DNA of 64,000 nt from JAUWKC01 sp035529895 (lineage in GTDB: Bacteria > Planctomycetota > Phycisphaerae > Sedimentisphaerales > Anaerobacaceae): contig DATKVV010000046.1 in NCBI GenBank assembly GCA_035529895.1, positions 23,888 through 87,887 of the forward strand. Reading direction: 5' to 3'. The position numbers were made by a program, and so were the translations under genes. Shown here piece after piece: positions 37,041-46,677 of this stretch. Below the pieces are notes generated by a model. That model was not told the DNA's origin. It made no database searches and worked only from the letters and a program-made list of their open reading frames with translations. The stretch's first letter is position 1; every line of letters starts with the position of its first letter.

Positions 37041-38286
37041 TTCTTGGCATCGGCCCCACAGTTAGTATTACCGTTTCGACTCGGTGCTTATGCATTCGCT
37101 CAACAGTAAACTTCAAATTGTTCCAATACGCCGCATCCCCGCTTTTCGGTATCTTGCCCAGAAGCGACGTTACCAGCCCCCCGATCGTGGAAAACCTGCT
37201 TTCCGACGCCTCGATACCGAACACCTCCGCCCACTCGCGAACAGCCAGACCGCCCGCCAGCCGGTACTCGAATGGACCTATCAGCTCGATAGGCTCGATT
37301 CCGCATGGAGGCTCAATCGGCCCAAGCAGCTCTTCGGCAATATCCTCCAGACGCACCGAGCCTGCAATGCCGCCGTACTCATCGACAACTATTGCTATGT
37401 CGCTGTGTGTAGTGCGAAAGAATTCGAGCAGAGACTCGACCGTCTTTTGTTCCGGGACAAAGTGCACCTGCTGAACGAGTTTGTCCACCGGCGTCCCCGG
37501 CCGAAGCAAAAGCTGCCGCAAATGAACCAGCCCCACTATGTTGTCCATTTTCCCCGCGTATACAGGCAGCTTGGTCAGATGGTTTCTCTGCATTATTTCA
37601 ACCGCTTTTTGGTACGACGCCGTTGCTGCACACGCTGCCATATCGACCCTCGGCCGCATAACATGTCGAACCTTGAGAAAACCCAGTTCGATAATCTCGC
37701 CCAGAAGCTTATTCTCATCCAGGCTGAGCAGGCCCCGTTTGCAAACCTGCTCGATAAGCGACTTGATTTCACCTGTAGTTATCGGCTTGGGATGCTTGCC
37801 CGGACCCAGCACCAGCCGAAGCGCCGGCTCCACCAGCACAAACCGGAATATATAAACAATCGGCCCGAAAACCCGCACGCACACCACGGCCGGCAGCGCG
37901 GCCGCAACACTGAAGGCCTTCGAATTGGCGTACGCCAGCGACTTCGGCACTATCTCCCCGAACAATACCAGCACGGCAAAGCTAACCAGCGCCGCACCCG
38001 CCGCCGCCGTCACGCTGACTTGTTGCCCAATCCTCGTCGTAAGAACGCTCGCAATCGCGAAAAACAGAACGTTCACCGTCATATTTCCGAACAACAGGCA
38101 CCCCAGCAGTCGGCTCGGGTTGTTCAGCAGACCGGCGGCAAGACTCTGGAGTCTGTGCCCTGATTTTTGCAACAGGTTCCTCTGCCTCCGCGAAAGGCTG
38201 AAAAAAGCTGTTTCCGCCCCCGAGAAAAACGCCGAGCACGCCAGCAACAGCAACATCAAAACGATATGGCCGGTGTTTTGAGCCAC
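37030..38286 (-). CDS. DUF21 (CNNM), CBS-pair and CorC domain membrane protein
   Basis: 418 residues starting at GTG. DUF21 membrane domain about 1-175 (FFSGAETAFFSLSRRQR), CBS pair about 195-330 (VMRPRVDMAAC; IAIVVDEYGGIAGSVRLED), CorC/HlyC domain about 335-410 (YRLAGGLAVREWAEVF). This is the full-length CNNM/CorB architecture, implicated in Mg2+ efflux or sensing; transport here is inferred. It is the first of a pair with the shorter gene downstream and directly follows a histidine kinase gene (9 nt gap). Confidence 0.88.
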   Translation of the reverse strand: MAQNTGHIVLMLLLLACSAFFSGAETAFFSLSRRQRNLLQKSGHRLQSLAAGLLNNPSRLLGCLLFGNMTVNVLFFAIASVLTTRIGQQVSVTAAAGAALVSFAVLVLFGEIVPKSLAYANSKAFSVAAALPAVVCVRVFGPIVYIFRFVLVEPALRLVLGPGKHPKPITTGEIKSLIEQVCKRGLLSLDENKLLGEIIELGFLKVRHVMRPRVDMAACAATASYQKAVEIMQRNHLTKLPVYAGKMDNIVGLVHLRQLLLRPGTPVDKLVQQVHFVPEQKTVESLLEFFRTTHSDIAIVVDEYGGIAGSVRLEDIAEELLGPIEPPCGIEPIELIGPFEYRLAGGLAVREWAEVFGIEASESRFSTIGGLVTSLLGKIPKSGDAAYWNNLKFTVERMHKHRVETVILTVGPMPRNGQ

Positions 38287-38295
38287 TTTCCCGTA

Positions 38296-39081
38296 TCAAT
38301 TTGCCTGCCGTTTCGGCAGGGTTATTCTGAATCTCGTTCCCTCGCCCGATTTGGATTCTACCGAAACCGAGCCGCCGTGAGCATCTATTACCCTCTTGCA
38401 GAAGGCAAGGCCGAGCCCGGCGCCCGCATGTTGAGATGGCGATTTATTGTCTGTTTTCGTGCTGAAGAACGGCTCAAAAACCTGCTTCAGATTGCCTGGC
38501 TCAATCCCGCAGCCCGTATCCCTGACTTCTATCCGAACCACATCCGCGGCCTCCTCAGCTTTGATGGTTAAAACCCCGCCCACCAGCTGCATCGCATCGC
38601 GCGCGTTAAGAATCAGGTTCATAAAAACCTGCTGAATCTCAACAGGCGCCCCCCAAACCCTCACCTCCTCGGGAATTTCAATATTTACCGTTATCTTATC
38701 TTTCCCGAAATCCCGCCCCAGACAGTTGAAAACCTCCTCAACAAAAACAATAATCCGCGTGCTTTTCTTCTGCTGTGCCTGCCCGTTTGCCAGCGTGAGC
38801 ATACTGTCCATAATCTTCGAAGCACGTTGAGAATTTCGAACTGCTTTTTGAAGCGCCTTCTCGACCAGCAGCTTGTCGTCGGGATTATTAAGCGCAAGGG
38901 CCGCATAGCTGCCCACCGGAGTTAGCAGATTATTAATCTCATGCCCTATCATGCACGCGGCCGTGCCGATATTCGCAAGAGCCTGAAGCCCGCTTATCTG
39001 CGACTTCAACGCCTCGTTTTCCTGCTGCTGCGATGCCGCGTGCCTGTGAAGACAAACACGTTTTTCGATAATACTTGTCAA
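38296..39081 (-). CDS. Soluble sensor histidine kinase
   Basis: 261 residues if it starts at the TTG at 39081, which has GGGAG 7 nt upstream; another TTG at 39132 is weaker. After a short coiled region, the dimerisation helix has the phospho-acceptor in MIGHEINNLLTP, and the ATPase domain has N-box NLILNARDAM, G1 RDTGCGI, F-box FEPFFSTK and G2 GAGLGLAF. There is no input domain beyond the coiled-coil and no membrane segment, so it may depend on another protein for its signal. It lies at the head of the DUF21/CBS pair. No regulator gene is adjacent. Confidence 0.85.
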   Translation of the reverse strand: MTSIIEKRVCLHRHAASQQQENEALKSQISGLQALANIGTAACMIGHEINNLLTPVGSYAALALNNPDDKLLVEKALQKAVRNSQRASKIMDSMLTLANGQAQQKKSTRIIVFVEEVFNCLGRDFGKDKITVNIEIPEEVRVWGAPVEIQQVFMNLILNARDAMQLVGGVLTIKAEEAADVVRIEVRDTGCGIEPGNLKQVFEPFFSTKTDNKSPSQHAGAGLGLAFCKRVIDAHGGSVSVESKSGEGTRFRITLPKRQAN

Positions 39082-39306
39082 CTGTCGGCTCCCGTTATAA
39101 AATTGCCTCTTCGGGTACCGGTTATTATACAAGAAGCCGTTGGCTTACAAGTAGTTATATCGACTTTTGCCGCGTTTGTTCTTGAGCAAAGGTAATGGAT
39201 ATTTCATAGACAGCCCCTATGGGTGGTGAAAGCCTAACAACCGCAACAGAAGGAAATTACGAATAGGCCGGATGCAATACGATATGCCTAATACGACGGA
39301 CAACCA

Positions 39307-39573
39307 ATGAACCAGCAGAGAATTTTAGAAGAGCTCTTGGCGCTGCTTGAGGCCAACGGCGTGGCTATCCGCAATGAGCCGCTCGGCGGAAACGGCGGGG
39401 GGCTTTGCACCGTAAAAGGCGAGAACATTTTCTTCGTCGATACCCAGGCCGCATCCTCAGAAATGGCGGCGCTTTGTGCCGAAGCCGTCGCCAGGGTTAT
39501 CGATATCGAAAAAATTTATATCCGGCCGGAGATTCGTGAATTCATAGAGAGGCATAGGAATCAAATTGCCTGA
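39307..39573 (+). CDS. Small conserved-looking protein of unknown function
   Basis: 88 residues, soluble. Predicted order is helix (QQRILEELLALLEANGVAI), a beta hairpin with a Gly-rich turn (LGGNGGGLCTVKGENIFFVD), then helices with a basic end. The single Cys follows the Gly turn. No family is recognised. It is 12 nt upstream of the FAD oxidoreductase gene and probably co-transcribed. Confidence 0.6.
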   Translation: MNQQRILEELLALLEANGVAIRNEPLGGNGGGLCTVKGENIFFVDTQAASSEMAALCAEAVARVIDIEKIYIRPEIREFIERHRNQIA

Positions 39574-39585
39574 GGGAATCGGAAG

Positions 39586-40953
39586 ATGAAACGTCGTAAA
39601 TTCATTAAGCTGGCGGCGGCTGCCGCCGGCTGGGTCGCATCAAGCCATGCCGCCGGTCAGGAGGCCGTCCAAAGGCACTCCCCGGCTGCCAAACCCGGTT
39701 CGTCAATTTCTCATATAGACTGGAGCAGACAAATACCGGTCCGTTATGAGGCCGATGTAGCCGTGATAGGAGGCGGGATTGCGGGCGTATCGGCCGCGTG
39801 CGCCGCCGCCCGCTCCGGCGCAAAGGTCATACTGGTCGAACGTTTCGCCGTCACCGGCGGCAATATGACATCCGGCGGCGTGGCCAACTTCTGCGGTCAG
39901 GTACACGGACAGGGCGAAGTCTTCGACGAAATCCTCGCGGACCTTGCCAAGTTTGGGGCCATTTCGCTGCCTGAGACGGTTTTCGACCACGAGATTCTGG
40001 CCATTGTGCTCCAGGAGTTGTTGTTGCGCCGCAAAGTCAAGCTTCTGCTGCACACGCGATTCGTGGATGTTCGCGTCAAGAATGGCCGGATTACCGAGTG
40101 CATCATCTGCGGAAAATCCGGGCCGCAAGCCCTTCGTGCCTGCCAATTCATAGACTGCACCGGCGACGGCGATGTCGCACGGGCGGCGGGTTTCGAGATA
40201 ATGAAGGGCCGCTGGCAGGACCACCTGCAATTGCCTATGTCGATGATGTGTTTTGTTCGCCACGTGGAGCCGCAGCACGCGCGGCCACAATTGCCGGAGG
40301 GCTGGTTCGAGCCGGTCCGTTCAAAAAACGATTTGCCTATGACAAGCAAATGGCCCAACGGTCCCGGCAGCAACGCGCTGAAGATAAAGATACCAATGTT
40401 TGATTCGACCGACACCGAGAGCCTTACGGGCGCGGAAATTCGGGCCCGCCGCCGAATGATGGAGGTGCTCGACTACTATCAGCGCATCGAGAAGAAACCA
40501 TGGCTGCTCGACCATTGTTCCCCGATAATCGGTATTCGAGAGGGCTGTCGCATAGTGGGGGACTATGTCCTAAAAGTGGAGGACCTGCGGGCCGGGCGAG
40601 CCTTCGAAGACGGTGTGGCCCGCGGGACATTTTACCTCGACGCCCATAAACCCGATGACGACAAGAGAACGTACATTCTTTCCAAGAGCGACAGAGAGGT
40701 TCCTCCATATCAGATTCCGCTCCGAAGTCTCATTGCGAGGGACGGCAGGAACCTGATGATGGCAGGGCGGTGCTTCTCAGCAGACCAGCTCGCTCTTTCC
40801 TCCGCCCGAGTGAGCACGTCCGCCTCGATGATGGGCCAGGCTGCGGGTATTACCGCCGCGATGAGCACGCAGAAAAGATGTGACCCGCGACAGCTTGAAC
40901 CCGCCGACGTCCGCAAAATTGTTGAGCGCAGAGGTGCGCAATTGGCCCTCTGA
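39586..40953 (+). CDS. Exported FAD-dependent oxidoreductase (FAD_oxidored type)
   Basis: 455 residues. The N-terminus MKRRKFIKLAAAAAGW fits a twin-arginine export signal (RRKFIK), so the protein is probably folded with its cofactor before export. The FAD dinucleotide motif ADVAVIGGGIAGVSAACAAARSG-like stretch starts near residue 56, followed by TGGNMTSGGVANF, the DCTGDGDVARAAGFE motif and a C-terminal GRCFSADQLALSSARV. This matches the FAD_oxidored family common in planctomycetes; substrates are mostly unknown. It is flanked by a small protein and the FGE-like/BNR pair in the same direction. Confidence 0.85.
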   Translation: MKRRKFIKLAAAAAGWVASSHAAGQEAVQRHSPAAKPGSSISHIDWSRQIPVRYEADVAVIGGGIAGVSAACAAARSGAKVILVERFAVTGGNMTSGGVANFCGQVHGQGEVFDEILADLAKFGAISLPETVFDHEILAIVLQELLLRRKVKLLLHTRFVDVRVKNGRITECIICGKSGPQALRACQFIDCTGDGDVARAAGFEIMKGRWQDHLQLPMSMMCFVRHVEPQHARPQLPEGWFEPVRSKNDLPMTSKWPNGPGSNALKIKIPMFDSTDTESLTGAEIRARRRMMEVLDYYQRIEKKPWLLDHCSPIIGIREGCRIVGDYVLKVEDLRAGRAFEDGVARGTFYLDAHKPDDDKRTYILSKSDREVPPYQIPLRSLIARDGRNLMMAGRCFSADQLALSSARVSTSASMMGQAAGITAAMSTQKRCDPRQLEPADVRKIVERRGAQLAL

Positions 40954-41014
40954 ACGAAGATGAATTGCTTTTCGCAAAGGCAATCAAAAGTAATTGATGC
41001 AGGGAAAGGAAGAA

Positions 41015-43105
41015 ATGAGATCGTTGAATATGAGCTGCTCGGCAAAGATAACGGGTTTGACAGTGATTACTTCGCTTGTATGTTGTGGGCAGGCGCTTGC
41101 GCTTTCGGAAGGTAAGGAATACGCGAATTCCACAGGTATGAGATTTGTCCGCATCGAGGCGGGCAGCTTCATGATGGGGCAGGACAGAGAGGCCGACGGC
41201 AAGAGTATTACTCTGACCTACGGTGACAGACAGTTTATGGGCGGCGAACTCGATGAGCAGCCCGTGCACAAGGTCATCATAAGTAAGCCCTTCTACATGT
41301 CCGCAACCGAAGTGACTAACTCCCAGTACGAACAGTTTGAGCCGAATCACCGCCGCTTCCGCGGCGTAAAGGGACTCTCGAACGAAGACGACGAAGCGGT
41401 GGTTAATGTGACCTGGCACGAGGCTGTGGCTTTTTGTGAATGGCTTTCGAAGAAAGACAAAAGGCCCTATCGTTTGCCTACCGAGGCGGAATGGGAATAC
41501 GCCTGTCGCGCCGGGACCACGACGCGCTTCAATACCGGCGACGACCTGCCGGAAATCTATCAAAAATCACAGAAGCACAAGAGCCGGCCTGATAAGGTAT
41601 CGACCCGCGTCGCTGTCACGCCGCCGAACGCCTGGGGCCTGTACGATATGCACGGCAACGTCGAGGAGTGGTGTTATGACTGGTACGGTCCTTACGAATC
41701 GGGCAAACAGACCGACCCTGTCGGCCGCAAGACCGGTTTGTGGAAGGTCGTGCGAGGTGGAAGCCACAATGTCTACCTGAAGTCGTTGCGCTCCGCCAAT
41801 CGCATGAGCACTTTGCCCGAAGATAAACACTGGCTCATCGGTTTTCGCGTGGTACAGGGCGAATTGCCCGCCGCCAAACCTCTGCCGCAGGTGCCGCCTC
41901 CCCTCAACGCCCGCAACGTCAGCCGCAAACCTTGCGACTGGTCAAAAGGCCCCGATGCAGCCAAGCCATATTTCGAAGGCCCCATCCCCTTCGTTCGCAA
42001 ACCGAACAAACCCAAGTCCGTCCCCTTCTTCTTCCACAACCATTTGCCGAGCATCACCTGGTGCGACAATGGCGACCTGCTGGCGGCGTGGTTTACCTGT
42101 GCCCGCGAACGAGGCCGGGAAGTGGCCGTTGTGGCCGCCCGTTTTCGCAGAAAAACCCGCCAGTGGGACGAGGCGTCCGAATTCTTCAACGCCCGTGACC
42201 GCAATATGCACGGCATCGCGCTCTACAACGATGGAAACGGAAGAATATTCCACCTCAACGGCCTTGGCACAGATGGCTGGTGGTCGAAGCTCGCCCTCAC
42301 CCAGCGCATCAGCACCGACAGCGGGGCTACCTGGTCGTACCCCCGCCTCGTTGACCCGGAACACGGCCCTTACATCGCTCACATGGGTATATCCAGGACC
42401 AGGGAAGGCCACCTAATCTTCCCCGCCGACGCCCCCGGCGGAACCGGCCTCTACCTCAGCCGGGACAAAGGCCAGACCTGGCAGATGGTCACTGACAACC
42501 ACGATGAAGCTAATATACGCGGCACCCACGCGCCGGTCGTTCAGCTCGCCAACGGCGCCCTCATGGCATTCGGCCGAGGCAAACCAATCGACGACCGCAC
42601 GCCTATGAGCCTGTCAAAGGATATGGGAAAGACCTGGACCTATTTGCCCACCGACTTGCCGCCAATCAGCGGCGGACAGCGAGCCGTCTTGCTCAGACTC
42701 CGTGAAGGCTCCATCCTTTATGTCGGCTTTACCGACACTGCCGATTTCGAGCCTGTCATCCTCGACCAGCCGAGACCCAGAACCCTCTCCGAAAAAGGTA
42801 TTCTCGTTATGGACGCCGCCGGAACTGAACGCCGAGTCTACGGTATGTTCGCGGCGGTGACTTTCGATGAGGGTATGACCTGGCCCCTTAGAAAATTGGT
42901 TACGGCCGGGGGGCCACCCCGAAAATTAAACGGCCAGGCCTGGACCCAGGATTTCATTATGGACGACACACACGCCGAGCCGCTCGGTTATCTCGCCGTC
43001 ACTCAGTCGCCCGACAATGTTATACACCTTATTTCCAGCGGCCTGCACTACCGATTCAACCTGACCTGGCTCAAAACGCCCGCAAAATTCAGTGACTCAA
43101 AATGA
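41015..43105 (+). CDS. Secreted FGE-like domain fused to BNR/sialidase-like beta-propeller (copy 1)
   Basis: 696 residues from the ATG at 41015 (AGGA 5 nt upstream), with a signal peptide to about residue 30. Residues of about 35-285 match the sulfatase-modifying-factor fold: MRFVRIEAGSFMMGQ, PYRLPTEAEWEYACRAGT, WGLYDMHGNVEEWC and HWLIGFRVV. The two active-site Cys of true formylglycine-generating enzymes are not in the equivalent RGGSHNVYLKSLRS segment. Residues of about 330-690 look like a sialidase-type propeller with Asp-box-like turns (STDSGATW, SRDKGQTW, SKDMGKTW). It is likely a non-catalytic or differently acting exported protein. Confidence 0.82.
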   Translation: MRSLNMSCSAKITGLTVITSLVCCGQALALSEGKEYANSTGMRFVRIEAGSFMMGQDREADGKSITLTYGDRQFMGGELDEQPVHKVIISKPFYMSATEVTNSQYEQFEPNHRRFRGVKGLSNEDDEAVVNVTWHEAVAFCEWLSKKDKRPYRLPTEAEWEYACRAGTTTRFNTGDDLPEIYQKSQKHKSRPDKVSTRVAVTPPNAWGLYDMHGNVEEWCYDWYGPYESGKQTDPVGRKTGLWKVVRGGSHNVYLKSLRSANRMSTLPEDKHWLIGFRVVQGELPAAKPLPQVPPPLNARNVSRKPCDWSKGPDAAKPYFEGPIPFVRKPNKPKSVPFFFHNHLPSITWCDNGDLLAAWFTCARERGREVAVVAARFRRKTRQWDEASEFFNARDRNMHGIALYNDGNGRIFHLNGLGTDGWWSKLALTQRISTDSGATWSYPRLVDPEHGPYIAHMGISRTREGHLIFPADAPGGTGLYLSRDKGQTWQMVTDNHDEANIRGTHAPVVQLANGALMAFGRGKPIDDRTPMSLSKDMGKTWTYLPTDLPPISGGQRAVLLRLREGSILYVGFTDTADFEPVILDQPRPRTLSEKGILVMDAAGTERRVYGMFAAVTFDEGMTWPLRKLVTAGGPPRKLNGQAWTQDFIMDDTHAEPLGYLAVTQSPDNVIHLISSGLHYRFNLTWLKTPAKFSDSK

Positions 43106-43133
43106 CAGGCTCACACCGCCAAGGAGACACAGG

Positions 43134-45104
43134 ATGAAGCACAGCCTGAACGTTACCGCAATCTTAATCCTATTAACAGCCGTCGCCCCCGCTCACGCTG
43201 CCCAGATGCCCAAAGAAAGAACATTCACCAACACCGTTGGTATCAAGCTTGTCCGCATCGAGCCGGGTGCCTTCATGATGGGTCAGCGGCAGGGGGGTGA
43301 CTTTGACGAGCAGCCTGTCCACAAGGTGAACATCACAAAGCCTTTTTATGTGGCCGCCGCCGAGGTAACCAACGCCCAATATGAGATGTTCGACCCCGAG
43401 CACATAAAATATCGCGGAAGCAGGGGATTATCCAAGAATGACAATGAAGCGGCCGGTTTCATCAGTTGGAACGACGCCGCAAACTTCTGCCGGTGGCTTT
43501 CAAAGAAGGAGGGCAAACCATATCGTTTGCCCACCGAGGCCGAATGGGAATACGCCTGCCGGGCCGGCACAACCTCGCCGTACTATACCGGCGACGAGTT
43601 GCCCGAAGTGTATCTCAAGTCCCAAAAACGCGCCGAGGAGCCTGTGCCCGTCGACCTGACCGTCGCCCGGACCCCCGCCAGCCGCTGGGGCCTCTGCGAC
43701 ATGCACGGCAATGTCGAGGAATGGTGCCACGACTGGTATGGTCCCTATGCCGAGGGCGAGCAGACCGACCCGGTAGGGCGGTCCGACGGCGACTTCAAAG
43801 TAACGCGCAGCGGCAGCCACAACACCGACGTCGAATATCTCCGCTCCGCCAACCGTCACGGCGCTCTGCCCGATGACAAGCACTGGCTGATTGGCTTTCG
43901 GGTGGTGCTCGGCGAACTGCCCGATACCGAACCCCTCCCGCCGCCATCCCAGCCGGAACTCTGGGCCAAAGACGTCAAAAACCAGGTCCACAACTGGGCC
44001 AGAGGCCCCGACCCGGCCAAACCCTATTTCACCGGCCCACAGCAATACGTGAAAATACCCCCGAACTCGAACGGCCCGATGTTCTCACGGCACAACCACG
44101 ACCCCGCCCTCACCTGGTGCGATAACGGCGACCTGTTCGCCATCTGGTATTCCTGCAACAGCGAGCGGGGCCGCGAGCTTTGCATAGTGGCCGCCCGCCT
44201 GCGGCTGGGGGCCGAAGAGTGGGACGATGCTGCACCATTCTGGGATGCGCCCGACCGCAATGACCATGCTCCGGCAATGCTCAATGACGGCCAAGGCACT
44301 CTTTATCATTTCAACGGCCTGTCCGTCGCAGCCAACTACAGAAAGAACCTCGCCCTCATTATGCGCACCTCCGAAGATAACGGCGTTACATGGTTCAAGG
44401 CCCGTCTGATAAGTCCCGTCCGCGGCATATCCAACCAGCCCATAGCCTCGTCCCTCGTTACTCGTGAAGGCTATCTCCTGTTTACCTCCGACTGGCCCTG
44501 GCACAAAGACGGACGCGGCAGTGCGATATGGATAAGTCCCGACAGGGGTCAAACCTGGACCACACCGCCCGGCAGAATTGCCGGCATCCACGCTGGCGTC
44601 ACCCAACTTGAGAACGGCCGACTGATAGCCCTCGGTCGACACAGCGATATCGATGGCCGAATGCCCAAAAGCATCTCGGACGATATGGGCCGGACCTGGA
44701 CCTGTCAGCCCAGCGGTTTGCAGCCTATCGGCGGCGGCCAGCGACTCGTCCTGCTCCGCCTCAGGGAAGGGCCTTTGTTCCTCGCCTCCTTCGCAAAGGA
44801 TATGACCATTACCGATGCCGCCGGCCAGTTTCGCAAGGTCAAAGGCCTCTACGCCGCCCTCAGTTTCGACCAGGGCGAAACCTGGCCCATCCGCCGGCTG
44901 GTCAATGACGGCCGCACCGTCAGCGAGGCTAAAGCCATGGATGGCCGCCCCTTCACAATGAGTCCTGCCAGCGCCGAGCCGAAAGGCTATATGACCGGCA
45001 TCCAAACCCCCGACGGCGTTATCCATCTTATCGGTAGCTGGAACCATTACGCTTTCAACCTGGCCTGGTTAAAAACCTTAATGCTGGCGGCCGAAACAAA
45101 GTAG
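43134..45104 (+). CDS. Secreted FGE-like domain fused to BNR/sialidase-like beta-propeller (copy 2)
   Basis: 656 residues from the ATG at 43134 (GGAG 8 nt upstream); signal peptide about 1-22. It is a full-length paralogue of the gene before it, aligned end to end: GIKLVRIEPGAFMMGQ, PYRLPTEAEWEYACRAGT, WGLCDMHGNVEEWC, then propeller Asp boxes SEDNGVTW, SPDRGQTW, SDDMGRTW and SFDQGETW. The active-site Cys pair of FGE is again missing (RSGSHNTDVEYLRS). The two genes are 28 nt apart and represent a tandem duplication. The propeller suggests binding or hydrolysis of sugars; substrate unknown. Confidence 0.82.
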   Translation: MKHSLNVTAILILLTAVAPAHAAQMPKERTFTNTVGIKLVRIEPGAFMMGQRQGGDFDEQPVHKVNITKPFYVAAAEVTNAQYEMFDPEHIKYRGSRGLSKNDNEAAGFISWNDAANFCRWLSKKEGKPYRLPTEAEWEYACRAGTTSPYYTGDELPEVYLKSQKRAEEPVPVDLTVARTPASRWGLCDMHGNVEEWCHDWYGPYAEGEQTDPVGRSDGDFKVTRSGSHNTDVEYLRSANRHGALPDDKHWLIGFRVVLGELPDTEPLPPPSQPELWAKDVKNQVHNWARGPDPAKPYFTGPQQYVKIPPNSNGPMFSRHNHDPALTWCDNGDLFAIWYSCNSERGRELCIVAARLRLGAEEWDDAAPFWDAPDRNDHAPAMLNDGQGTLYHFNGLSVAANYRKNLALIMRTSEDNGVTWFKARLISPVRGISNQPIASSLVTREGYLLFTSDWPWHKDGRGSAIWISPDRGQTWTTPPGRIAGIHAGVTQLENGRLIALGRHSDIDGRMPKSISDDMGRTWTCQPSGLQPIGGGQRLVLLRLREGPLFLASFAKDMTITDAAGQFRKVKGLYAALSFDQGETWPIRRLVNDGRTVSEAKAMDGRPFTMSPASAEPKGYMTGIQTPDGVIHLIGSWNHYAFNLAWLKTLMLAAETK

Positions 45105-45253
45105 AAACCGCCCGCGGGAAAAATAGTGGTTGCAAACATCGTAAGCGCCTTTGCCGGGTGCCGAATTAGACCAATTCGGTCTGGCCGGCGTCTTACGCGG
45201 GGCATATAATGCCAAAGAACAGGACCTATGAACAGTATGCGAAAGGTGAAAGT

Positions 45254-46069
45254 ATGTCGAGGCCCAACATTGTTAGAAAAGTCGCTTCAATAGCTTGCGG
45301 TACCGAATTCTCGCAGCGTATGATAGAAAAGAGAATCAAGTCCTTCCAAAGGTCAGCCGGCATCGGCGCTGGCGGTTCGGTCAGAAACAGCGGCGAATTT
45401 GCCGTCCTCAAAAAGGTCAGCAATCTCCCTGGCCCGGAATACTGTATCTTCGATGTTGGGGCCAACAAAGGCGACTTCACGGAACTGGTACTATCATCTT
45501 TCAAAAATGACGTGTCTTTTTCCGTTCATTGCTTTGAGCCTTCAAGGACCGCATTCGAAGCGCTCGCGCACAAGCTTCACAAGAATCCTCATGCGGTGCT
45601 GAACAACCTCGGGTTAGGAAAAGAAAAGGGAGAATTCGACCTGTTCGCCGATTCCCCCGGCTCCGGAGGTGCTTCCTTGACCAGAAGAAATTTGGCTCAC
45701 CTCGGCGTTGACTTCGCCCACTCCGAAAAAGTCCAAATCGACAGAATTGACAATTACTGCTCCGTAAAGCGCATCCAACACATAGACCTCTTGAAGATAG
45801 ATGTGGAAGGGCACGAACTCGATGTCTTGCAGGGCGCCCAGGATATGTTCGACAAAGAACGCATAAAGATGGTCAGTTTCGAGTTCGGGGGCTGCAACAT
45901 CGATACCCGAACCTTTTTTCAGGATTTCTATTACTTCTTCAACCACCGCAATTTCCGCTTGCATCGCATAACTCCGTCCGGGTATCTTTATCCTATACCG
46001 TTCTACAGTGAGTTTTACGAGCAGTTCAGAACGACAAATTTTCTGGCTGTGAACGCAAAACATCTTTGA
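45254..46069 (+). CDS. FkbM-family methyltransferase
   Basis: 271 residues from the ATG at 45254 (AAAGG 7 nt upstream); an ATG at 45209 is also possible. The SAM-binding motif is CIFDVGANKGDFTELVL, followed by FSVHCFEPSRTAFEAL and the FkbM motif LLKIDVEGHELDVLQGA. Family members O-methylate sugars, lipids or antibiotics. It is not inside the polysaccharide locus, so the target is open. The N-terminal 45 residues are basic and may be a separate targeting or binding helix. Confidence 0.85.
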   Translation: MSRPNIVRKVASIACGTEFSQRMIEKRIKSFQRSAGIGAGGSVRNSGEFAVLKKVSNLPGPEYCIFDVGANKGDFTELVLSSFKNDVSFSVHCFEPSRTAFEALAHKLHKNPHAVLNNLGLGKEKGEFDLFADSPGSGGASLTRRNLAHLGVDFAHSEKVQIDRIDNYCSVKRIQHIDLLKIDVEGHELDVLQGAQDMFDKERIKMVSFEFGGCNIDTRTFFQDFYYFFNHRNFRLHRITPSGYLYPIPFYSEFYEQFRTTNFLAVNAKHL

Positions 46070-46133
46070 CGAGTCCAAAAATGGATCAGCGTGAAATCTT
46101 CTGTGCCGTAACAGTATAAAAGAGGGCAAGAAA

Positions 46134-46652
46134 ATGGCGGCAAAAAAAATAGCGATTATGGTCGATGAAATGTACCAGGTTCTCGAAGTCTGGTTTCCTT
46201 ACTATCGGCTCAAGGAAGCAGGCTTCGACGTTTATTTCGTTGCAGCCGAGGCAAAGAAGGAGTATCATTCGAGGCAAGGGTACCCGTGTGTCTCGGACAT
46301 CGCGGCTAAGAAAGCCGCCGCCAGGGATTATGCCTGTATGATTGTGCCCGGCGGATTCGCCCCGGACTTTATGCGAAGAAGCCCGGACGTCATAAAGTTC
46401 GCCAACGATATGGTCAACGCGGGCAAAATCATAGCCGCTATCTGCCACGGCGGATGGCTGCTGTGCAGTACCAATATCTACAGGGGCAAAAAAGCCACGT
46501 GCTTTATGGCCATTAAGGACGATATTAAAAATGCCGGCGCCGCGTATATTGACGCCGAATGCGTTGTTGACGGCAACCTGATTACTTCGCGCAAGCCCGA
46601 TGATTTGCCCGCATTCTGTACGGCGATTCTGAAGGCTTTGGGCGAATCTTGA
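46134..46652 (+). CDS. DJ-1/PfpI family protein
   Basis: 172 residues. The nucleophile elbow is in IAAICHGGWLLCS (Cys followed by His), with the family segment YACMIVPGGFAPDFMRR before it and RPDDLPAF-like end (KPDDLPAFC). Members include PfpI-type proteases/deglycases and chaperones; activity cannot be assigned. GAGGG lies 7 nt before the ATG. It lies 25 nt upstream of a receiver-only regulator and may be co-transcribed. Confidence 0.88.
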   Translation: MAAKKIAIMVDEMYQVLEVWFPYYRLKEAGFDVYFVAAEAKKEYHSRQGYPCVSDIAAKKAAARDYACMIVPGGFAPDFMRRSPDVIKFANDMVNAGKIIAAICHGGWLLCSTNIYRGKKATCFMAIKDDIKNAGAAYIDAECVVDGNLITSRKPDDLPAFCTAILKALGES

Positions 46653-46677
46653 GCCGGCAGTTATGGAGTAACCTCGA

